Shown here: one piece after another, positions 56,025 through 64,000 of the stretch | Layout: the number at the start of each line of letters is the position of its first letter | How positions within the stretch are numbered: position 1 is the first letter of the stretch | Origin: Tolypeutes matacus | Lineage: Eukaryota > Chordata > Mammalia > Cingulata > Chlamyphoridae | Length of the DNA stretch: 64,000 bases | Direction of reading: 5' to 3' | Assembly (NCBI GenBank): GCA_026826555.1 | Contig: JAKSZT010053764.1 | Coordinates: forward strand, 17,513,555 to 17,577,554 | Program-made: the position numbers and the translations under genes | Notes under the pieces: model-generated | The model's input: only the letters and a program-made list of their open reading frames with translations | Database searches by the model: none | Told to the model about the DNA's origin: nothing

Positions 56025-56910
56025 AAAAAACAATTTATTGAAGTATATCATTCATACATGAACATACATAAACTGTAAGTGTTCAGTAAACATCGTGTCT
56101 TACAAAACAAACATGCATAACATCATACAGGGCTCCCACATATCACCCCCACCCATACCCTGCATTGTTGTGAAACATTTGTTAACAAATCATGAAAGAG
56201 CATCATCAAAGTATTACACTAACTATAGTCCATATCTTCCTCCCCTATACATTTTTTTTAAGGATGTATTTATTTATTTATTTACTTTTATCCATTTTTA
56301 CCTCTCCCCCCCCATTTTTGCTGTTTCTGTGTCCATGCGCTGGGCAACTCTCTGTGTCCGTTTCCTGCCCTCTCTTCTCATCCTTCTCTTCCTGTCTTCA
56401 CTGGTATTCGATCCTCAGAATCTCTGATGTGGGAGAGAGGTGTCCTACCGCCTGTGCCACCTAAGTTCCTGGTTTTCCGGTGCGTCTCGTTTTGGCTCTT
56501 CCTTGTGTCACTCTCCTATTACGTCATCATCTTGCTGCATGGCTCACAGGGCCTGGCGGCGTACCCGCGTGTGAAGCCTGGCGGTCCAGGGCCTTCTATA
56601 TTTTTCTTTTTTTTAAATTTTTACCAGGAGATCCCGGGGATCGAACCCAGGTTCCTCCATATGGGAATTGGATGCCCAACAACCCAAGCCACATCCATCC
56701 CCCTGCTATATCTCTTAAGGTTGACCAAAGATACCCAAAGTTATAGTCTTTTCCCATACAGGATGGTCATATAATAAATCAGGCTTAGTTTATCACCAGC
56801 ATTCTAAAAACCAGACCTAGGGAGAAAAACGTGCATGGTTTCTAATATAGCGAATGTTTAACTTACCCTGATTATCACAAAATCAGGACAGCCAGAATAT
56901 TCACATTGAT
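56025..56910 (-). repeat. Larger host repeat carrying composite copy D
   Basis: Second copy of the repeat at 21040-22060, same orientation, interrupted by a composite SINE at the same internal site. Copy C inserted just to its left. Confidence 0.6.
56250..56704 (-). mobile_element. Composite tRNA-VNTR-tRNA element, copy D, SLC1A1 intron 2
   Basis: Same architecture as copies A-C with about two VNTR units (56540-56600). It sits inside a host repeat at exactly the position copy A occupies in its own host. CCCCTATAC precedes and TGCTATATCTC follows both copies. Confidence 0.75.
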
Positions 56911-59035
56911 ACTGTATTGTAAGCATTTCCCCCTCATCATTAAAAATACACCCTGAGGATAATTTTATTGATTACATAATCTTGTCATGTGGCTGCACCA
57001 TATGTATTTAATCATTCACTCTAAATTCAATAATAAATCAGTGATTTCATTATCCATCCTAACCAGCTATTTCCTTTCTTTCATGATTTTCAAATTGCTT
57101 TTACATTTACCATGTTATTGTGTAAGACCTCTATTGTGAGATACCTTAAAATTTGTTTGTAAGACCTAATAAATTTTGATTTATACAGATAAGGTAACTG
57201 AAGACACTTATGTCACACTGTTTGATCGAGTTGCAAATGGTCTTTGGCTGAAAGTGACTGAATTGCTGCTTGGACTTGGCAAGGTTGTCTGGAACACCAA
57301 GCACAGCTGTATTAGAGGTGGAAGGTGTATGTTCCTCCTTGGTGGAAACCCTTGCCCTCTAGAAAAGATGCTCATATAAATGGAGTTGAAAGATGCTGCT
57401 CTCTAACTGCCTCTACCTAGAAGGTAGGGCAAGTTGAGGAACAACCAAATCAACTTTCAGCAAGCCATTGTTGGGAGGTTTCAGACTTCACCCTGCCTAA
57501 TTTCCAAAATGAGAAATCTCATTTTGAGTCAAATGCTCTAAGAAAAACAATTTTGAGTCTTCAACACGCATGAGTTGCCCCATGACTATTTGCCAAGCCT
57601 ACCTAGTAGGAAAAATGAAAAGGCTGTTGAGCGGCAACCCCAATTTAAATCACCAATTTAAATGACTGGGGTATTATGCTCCTCATATTTAATCGTACAT
57701 ATTTGATGCCGAGGAAAAGTCCTTTAGGAAGCTATAATCATTATGATGGCAGAACCAGTCACTTCTCACTCCAAACACATCATTCCTCCAGCTATTGATT
57801 GCTCCTTTGGAAGTTAATATTTTGAGAGAAGATGCTCTGGCTTATTTAGCAGCCACCCCAGGATGCTGTTAAGGGCCCATTCACCAACATCCGGGACAAG
57901 ATCGCATAATTACCATTTGATGGACCTACTGCAACAATGACATCCCAGAATAGCGTTGATGATAGCTTCTAGGATGTTTCTCTGGAAAAAATGCAGCTTG
58001 ATGTACTGAAAAGACTTTTTTTTCTTGAGGTAAGACAATTAAAATAACAACTATGCAAGGAACAGCAACAAAAAAAACTGAGAGGGACTAAAGGCGACAA
58101 TTCAGAAACAAAAGAACTCTGATATTTAGAGCAAATAATATTGCAAATATAAATTTGTTAAGTATATAATATGATTATGAAATGTGTCTTTCCATTTTAG
58201 ACCTTGGAACATTATTTTGATAAACAATTATAATAATTATTTATAATAATAATGGTCGGTTAAAAAAAAATTACAAGAAAATCACCAATTTAAAATAATT
58301 CCAAGGAACCTGTATAAGTTCCTGCAACCCTGACCTAATAGAAGCAGTATGTTTAGATACACTGTCCTTCTTTGGTAGATGTCCAATTAAAGCAGTTTCC
58401 AGCCCTGAAGGTGCTGACAAGTGATGGGTTCACAGGGCTGCTGCAGAACTGTTCTCAAGTGTTTTGTGCCCTCTCAGGATTTTCTTCCAGCAGTGAAACA
58501 AATTAAATCTATGTGGGTAATTGTTTCCAGCATATGTTAATATGTCTTAATTTGTCTTAATGATTTAGCCATGGGCTGGTGCCTCTGCTTCTACTCCAGG
58601 GCCCAGCTGGCAATAAAATGCTTCATAAAAATGAGATTCTTGGTGGAAATCCCTTAAACAAATAAATCCTAAAAGCAGGCAGCCAGCTCCTCTCTGCTGG
58701 GGTGCAGTAACTAACATGAAGCTATTTATTTTCCACCTCTCTAATCTACCTTGGTCTTACAATTTCCCTAGATATATCAGAAATTTATTAAAATCAACAA
58801 TTATACCTTCCTACATGTCTAGAGGTACTCCTTTACCTCTCTGGCCCCAAATACAGGTTGTTGGACAAATGACAATGCTTTGTTGGAGGCAGGGGTGGTG
58901 ACCACTATAGAGGAAGGAACATATGCAGGGAAACAGCCTATTCATCTTCAAAAACTTCTATAGTAGGAATGACACAGACTTCCAAGTGACTATAAAATGC
59001 CTGTCTGGATGGCCTAAGCACCACACTTTCCAATA
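56911..59035 (-). other. SLC1A1: SLC1A1 intron 2, no repeat recognised
   Basis: Single-copy-looking DNA. Short open frames at 57176-57379 and 58716-58901 lack splice context or known domains. Exon 2 of SLC1A1 was looked for here and to the right edge and not found. Confidence 0.4.
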
Positions 59036-59039
59036 ATAA

Positions 59040-59255
59040 TGATAATAAAAACGATGACAATAGACACTGCGTATTGGGCAATGACTACATATTTTAAGTG
59101 CATCTCCTTCAATTTTCACTATAAGGGAGGGATTTTATCCCCATTTTACTGAGGAGAAAGCTCTATAGCACAGAAAGGCTAAGGAACATACTGCAGTCAT
59201 TCACAGAGCTGGTTAGTGGTGGAGCTAGGATCCCAACCCAGGTTTGACCCCAAAG
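59040..59255 (-). repeat. MIR, SLC1A1 intron 2
   Basis: Antisense MIR: CCCCATTTTACTGAGGAGAA, GTTAGTGGTGGAGCTAGGAT. Confidence 0.75.
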
Positions 59256-59266
59256 GCCGCATTTTT

Positions 59267-59687
59267 TTATTTTTTAAAAGATACTTAGATTATACAAATG
59301 TCACATAAAAAATATAGGGGATTCCCATATGCCACACTTCCCATGCCTCCCACATTTTCCCACATTAACAACATCCTTCATTAGTGAGGTACATTCATTA
59401 CAATTGATGAACACATTTTGGAGCATTGCCACTCAGCATGGATTAAAGTTTACATTGTAGTTTATACTCTCTCCCACCCAATTCTGTTGGTTACGGCAAG
59501 ATTTATAATGGCCTGTTTCTGTCACTGCAATGTCATTCAAGACAATTCCCAAGTCCCAAAAATGCTCTTGTATTGCACCTGTTTTTCCCTCTCCCTGTCC
59601 TCAGAACCTCCACATCAATGATATATGTTCTTCCATTGCTAGAATCACAATAAGTCTATAGTAGAATACCAGTAAGTCTACTTTAGT
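59267..59687 (-). mobile_element. 5'-truncated L1 insertion, SLC1A1 intron 2
   Basis: Antisense L1 3' end (TTAAAAGATACTTAGATTAT ... CCCACATTTTCCCACATTAA). Near-duplicates CAAAGGCCGCATTTTT (59251-) and CAAAGGCCATATTTTT (59688-) flank it, 14 of 16 bases identical. It inserted into the end of a MIR. Confidence 0.7.
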
Positions 59688-59764
59688 CAAAGGCCATATT
59701 TTTAACAACTAAGTCAAACTCTATGCATGTGCTGCAAAATTCTAGACCAGTGTTACACACCAGC

Positions 59765-59962
59765 AAAGAATTTCCTGCGATGATGGAAATGTTCTCTATC
59801 TGTGCTGTTCACTATGGTAGCCTCTAGCCACAATTGCTACTGGGCACTTGAAATATGGCTAGTGGGACTGAGGAAATGAATTTTTAATGGTATTTAATTT
59901 TAATTAATTTAAACCTGAATAGCCACACATAGCTAGTGGCTATCATATGGGACAGCACAAGT
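59765..59962. mobile_element. Old hAT-like repeat
   Basis: Uninterrupted copy of the repeat at 40370-40700. CTGTGCTGTTCACTATGGTAG on the left pairs imperfectly with AGTGGCTATCATATGGGACAGCAC on the right. Confidence 0.55.
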
Positions 59963-61899
59963 CTCTAGATCCTATCAGCCTTTAGTGTGCTCAACAATGT
60001 TGAAGGAACTCAAACTTAACTCCATAAAATTCTGTAAAACCTCATTACATTGCCAACATGAGGCCCGGAAGAGGAAGGTGATAAACCATGCCATCCTGGT
60101 ACCTGTCTACATCACAGCATTATCCGTATTGTTCTAAGGCCTGAGGCTTATTCTTCTCTGGGTCCCTAGAGCATTATAATAAGGTGCTCCATGAATGTTT
60201 GTCTTGATGCTTTCCATGTGTCAGAAAGAGCTGCACTTTTTAATGGGTAGCCCTCCCCTTACAAACAGCCCATTTCAAAAGTCCACTCTCATCTCAACTC
60301 AGCAGGCAGTCTCCTTAGAAACCACCTTATACATGGTAGTTTGGTTTGGTTCCCAAGGAAGCCAATAAAAAAAGCACTTGCACCCATTATAGACCTCCTT
60401 GTGGGAACATGTTAAATGTCTGTGTTTCTTAAGCTTTTTTTTTTCCTTTTTTGTTATTGCTCCACCTCATCATGTCTTCCCCAGGGAGGCTTTTAGACAA
60501 TTTTTTTCCTAATCGCCACCACCCGTGAAATTTTAATATCACCAATAAACTTTATGTCTGTTTATGTGCTGTATGTATTTATGTGCTTTTTACATAAAAA
60601 GAGAAATACGTTTTTCCTTGAGAATCCCTTTTCTCTGCTTTGGGGGCAGTATTGCCCCTGTTGAGGACACAGGGTGTAGGTTCAATGAACGCTGGCCGTG
60701 CCAATTGACAGGAGATCCTGGCTTCAGACCCCGAAACTGGTGCCTCCTCACGGCCTCCTAAGGGGAGCCAAACAGCATGACCTCCCAGTCCCAAACGTGC
60801 GAGGCAGCACAGTGCTTCACGCTGAGGTTCTACTCTACTCCGCCACCTGGGTTTCTTTCTTCCAGCCCATCCTTCCAGCCCGGTCAAGCATAGAAGACCA
60901 TCTCTCTTTAAAGTCATCTTCCAGAACTCATTTCTCTGGGAGCTGCCCAGTGAGAGAGGAATGTGCACCAATACATTACAAAGCTGGAGCGACAAGAGAT
61001 GCAGAGAAATCAGTGTTTAAAAATGTGTGTAGCAATTTGACAGTAATTTTATTTGTCAAATCTAATCGTAAGAAATAGAGCTAGTGTTTTATTCAGCTCT
61101 GTTTTTTAGTCCATTTTTCTAGAAACTCATTTTTATTATACTTTATAAATGCTACTGGTCTGTGACAGATTGGAAATGAAAAAAACAAAACAAAACAAAA
61201 CTAGATCTTGCCGACAGATACTCTGAAAAGTCCTGTGCAGAGATCAGGTACAGTGGCTTTCCGAGCAGGCAGAGGTGTCTCCAGGCTCTTGTAAGCAGGA
61301 GAGAATTGATAGAGCAGGTGGCACCTGAACTGGGTAGAAAAAGACAAGTAGGAATCCAGTTAGCAGTAGCCCTGGGGTGTCCTTAAAGCTAGGGGCAGTT
61401 TTCAGGCTGGACTGTGGCCTCAAAACAGGAATAAAGTCCAAGTTTGTCCTTGAAAGTTAGGGGCACAGCTAGCTTTTTATTTTAAGAAACAACATTTGCT
61501 TTCTTCACCTCAGGAGGCTCTGAGGAGCTGGGGTGCTGGCTCCTCATCCAAGTGGCAAAAATCTAAACTTTTTATAAAAACACTACAAAGGAAGCAGTTG
61601 CCATGGGCTAAACAATAGCAGGTTTTAAAAATAAACACCCAAGGGCAAAAGACTCCTCTGAGAGCTCTCTGATTAAGCTACCACCCACCGCAGAACAAAG
61701 TTTTCGTGACAGTGTCTCTCCATCTTGCTGTTAAGGTATTAAAATTAACTCTATTTAAGAGTTTTTTTGTTTTTTTTTGGTCTGGCATTTGACAGGGCTT
61801 TACATTTGTGAATGGACACAACATCCAAGAAACTTGCTGTTGCAGAGGAGTTAAAACCCACTTATGAGGATGACGCCTACCACTGAGCTAGCAAGGAGA
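59963..61899 (-). other. SLC1A1: SLC1A1 intron 2, nothing recognised
   Basis: Includes an AAAAC run near 61183-61200. Overlapping open frames on both strands at 60579-61078 have no known domain and are treated as chance. Confidence 0.35.
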
Positions 61900-62110
61900 C
61901 ACCAGCACAGAGGCTCAAATCCCAGCCTTCTCCAGAACTCAGTTTTCCCGTCCATGAAATGGAGGTTTTCAGTGCTTAAACTGCTTTCTGGGTAACTGCG
62001 AGGAACAGAATGAACAGTTTTATCTTGCATGGCTGTTTTGAGGATTAGAAATAACAGATAGAAAATACCTAGTAGAGTGCCTGGAGGTCCATTTAAACTC
62101 AGTAAATAGC
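61900..62110 (+). repeat. MIR, SLC1A1 intron 2
   Basis: Sense MIR: CGTCCATGAAATGGAGGTTT, GGCTGTTTTGAGGATTAGAA, ACCTAGTAGAGTGCCTGG. Confidence 0.65.
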
Positions 62111-62260
62111 TTCTCTTACTGTTATGGAATGAAGTGATATATATGATTTGTGTCACTGAGCAAATGGAAGGCACCCAACAAGGTCCGACTCCTTCATTTC
62201 CTCACTTAATTCCTTTTGCTGCACAGTCACTAAAAAGACCTTTTAAAAAACACAGACAAG

Positions 62261-62353
62261 GGTGCGGGTGTAACTCAGTGGTTGAGCACCTGCTTCCCAT
62301 GCAGGAGGTCCTGGGTTCAATCCCCAGTATCTCCTAAAAACAAACAAACAAAC
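62261..62353 (+). mobile_element. tRNA-derived SINE, SLC1A1 intron 2
   Basis: A box GTAACTCAGTGGTTGAGCAC, B box GGGTTCAATCCCC, then an (AAAC)n tail. Same subtype as the SINE in the 3' UTR. Flanking repeats are degenerate, so it is older. Confidence 0.8.
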
Positions 62354-62559
62354 ATAGACCAGGTCTTTTCAGGTCCTGTATAACCCTCCAATAGCATTTA
62401 AGTGCCATGGCTAACTAGACCCACAGGAAGGGCGCCTGCTGCCTCCTAAGGCCCACCTTGGGCCATCTTCCTGCCTCCTTACCCTTCTCGAGCCCTCCTC
62501 TCCTAGTTTTTGGAGCAGGCCAAGCTCCTTTCCACTGCAAGGCCTGTCTTTGCACATTT

Positions 62560-62830
62560 CTGTTTTTGCCCTTCTCTTCATTCGGCTCCATTTAAGTCCT
62601 TTCCTCAGAGTCCTTCCTGAGTCCCCAGACTAAACTGGGCTCCCCCTCTTTTCCTCGCTAGGCACCCTGTCCTTATCATGTTTCACAATTTCTATCTATG
62701 GGTCCATTTATTTAATGTCTGTCTCTCTTGCTAGAATATAAACTCAATGAGGGTAGGAGGCACCAATGTATACCCAATGCCCAGAACCTAGGAAAAGCTC
62801 AGTAAACTATGTGCTGACTGACTGAATACC
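62560..62830 (+). repeat. L2 3' end, SLC1A1 intron 2
   Basis: CTCAGAGTCCTTCCTGAGTC, TTGCTAGAATATAAACTCAA, TGAGGGTAGGAGG, GCTCAGTAAACTATGTGCTG. Confidence 0.75.
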
Positions 62831-62929
62831 ACAGTTATTTACGTATAGTTGCCTGGCTCCCAGACCCCTCTCCCGGGTTGTGGTCCCAAGGCAGCAGAAT
62901 GTTCTAGAATGGAATTCAAGACTCTGTGT

Positions 62930-63090
62930 CAGTCCCATGTGCTGCCTTGGTGATCTAGGCAATGTAGCTCAGTCTCTCTTGAACCTCCCGATTCTTTATC
63001 CCTGAAAATGGAGACAAGGCCCCATCTACTTTGCTGCTTCAGAGGGTTGCTATGAGGATTAAATTTAAAAGCTGATAAATTTTAAACTGC
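62930..63090 (+). repeat. MIR, SLC1A1 intron 2
   Basis: Sense MIR 3' half: GTAGCTCAGTCTCTCTTGAA, AGAGGGTTGCTATGAGGATT. Confidence 0.6.
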
Positions 63091-63431
63091 AAAATGTTAC
63101 TTTTATTTCCTAGGGAAAGCATGGCTGGATATGCTCTCACTTTGTTAATCCAGGACCCAGGGGAATCTCTGCAGTCTGGATTAACACAGATTTCTGGTAC
63201 ATTTCACCTATGTCATCTATTTTTCTTAGAGACGATACTACAAAGAACCTCCTTAAAATAGGCTATATCACCACTTTGGACTATTTGGTCTGTGAAGTTA
63301 ACAAAACAAGCTGGCCCTGGGCAGAATCCACTAAAGGTCACTTTGTAGCCTGTGTCAGCAGGTCTGCATCTGATGTTCAAAACATGGTCTCCTGGCCATT
63401 TTGCAGTCTGGGGTGCCGTTTTAACATTTTT

Positions 63432-63522
63432 TTTTTTTTTTTTTTTTACCGGGAGGTACCAGGGATCGAACCCCAGTCTCTCCATATGGTAGACGGACGC
63501 CGAACCTTTTGAGCCACATCCG
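63432..63522 (-). mobile_element. Short tRNA-derived SINE, SLC1A1 intron 2
   Basis: Same family as 31187-31287 (minus: CGGATGTGGCTCAAAAGGTT ... GGTTCGATCCC), followed by a poly(A) tail seen as T on plus. The duplication TTTAACATTTTT flanks it (63420-63431, 63523-63534). Confidence 0.88.
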
Positions 63523-64000
63523 TTTAACATTTTTATGCCTCGGAGTGTGGTGGTGTTTGTAGTCGGGACCAATTCTTCAGAAGACCCATGAGCATTTCCT
63601 AGGAGGCTTACTGTTGAATAAAAGCACCATGCTTTCCACAGAGGATCTGACAAACTCAGCCATTTGCTTCCAAAGTCCACACGAATGCTCTGACATCAGC
63701 AGCTAGCAAAAGGCTCAGTGAAACTTCTCTGGTTTTCTGCCTACATGTAATTATTACTGGGCTCTTTCTTTGCTTTTCCTTATCCTAGAAAACAGGTAGA
63801 AGCTACTTGTAGGCTGGTGAACTTTACATTGTTTTCACCTCCAGAATGAATGCATTTATGTGCACTTGCCTATGTGTCACTCAATTCTAATACTGGCCCT
63901 GTAGCTGCCTTTTTCTAGAAACTTCTGACAGGTTCAGATAAGAAAGAGAAAATAAAAAATTATATAGCACTTAAAATGCACTATGACATGGTACTATTAT

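Noticed and set aside
57176..57379. 67-codon frame resembling an enzyme fragment
   Set aside because: No family match I can defend, no flanking acceptor/donor pair in phase with SLC1A1, no poly(A) tail or TSD for a retrocopy.
60579..61078. Overlapping 138- and 126-codon frames on opposite strands
   Set aside because: No recognised domain, no splice signals or conservation clue; lies in SLC1A1 intron 2 and is probably chance.
63213..63680. 155-codon frame on minus
   Set aside because: It runs through a SINE and its poly(A) tail (a run of Lys codons); no splice context or domain.
54800..64000. SLC1A1 exon 2
   Set aside because: No stretch on minus encodes the expected TM1-TM2 segment upstream of Gly78; it must lie outside the window.

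Overview
This is vertebrate, placental-mammal nuclear DNA. Coding exons are short and split by large introns, there are no operons, and most of the sequence is interspersed repeats (MIR, L2, L1, hAT, MaLR-type LTRs). Many tRNA-derived SINEs carry a head of the type GGCTCAANNNGTTGGGCGTCCG ... GGTTCGATCCC. I recognise this as the DAS-SINE type of armadillos and sloths, so a xenarthran is likely (nine-banded armadillo is my best guess, by inference only).

The only protein-coding gene I can prove is SLC1A1 (EAAT3/EAAC1, the neuronal and epithelial glutamate/aspartate/cysteine transporter), on the minus strand. Ten exons are present, from exon 3 (54686-54778) to the terminal exon 12 (stop codon at 35188). 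Every junction keeps the reading frame. The exons encode residues 79-524 in human numbering and give exactly the human length of 524. Exons 1-2 (residues 1-78) lie beyond the right edge. The 3' UTR runs left to a probable poly(A) signal near 33235.

Layout, left to right: (1) 1-22660, intergenic sequence downstream of SLC1A1, full of L1, L2, MIR, three solo LTRs of one family, young SINEs with perfect target-site duplications (TSDs), and a composite SINE-VNTR element. (2) 22664-30283, an old minus-strand endogenous retrovirus with two 550-bp LTRs, a 4-bp TSD, a tRNA-Arg-like primer binding site, a polypurine tract and an env transmembrane-subunit remnant. A processed retrocopy and a composite SINE sit inside it. 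(3) 30290-33200, intergenic. (4) 33200-64000, SLC1A1 3' UTR, exons 12 to 3 and introns with further repeats.

The most unusual structure is a repeat present four times: a tRNA-like head, a 25-26-bp minisatellite of variable copy number, a second tRNA-like unit and an A-rich tail. It resembles SVA elements in layout. Two of the four copies lie at the same place inside the same larger host repeat, which suggests the whole composite was amplified. A near-perfect 147-bp direct duplication flanking SLC1A1 exon 3 is the other feature most worth checking.
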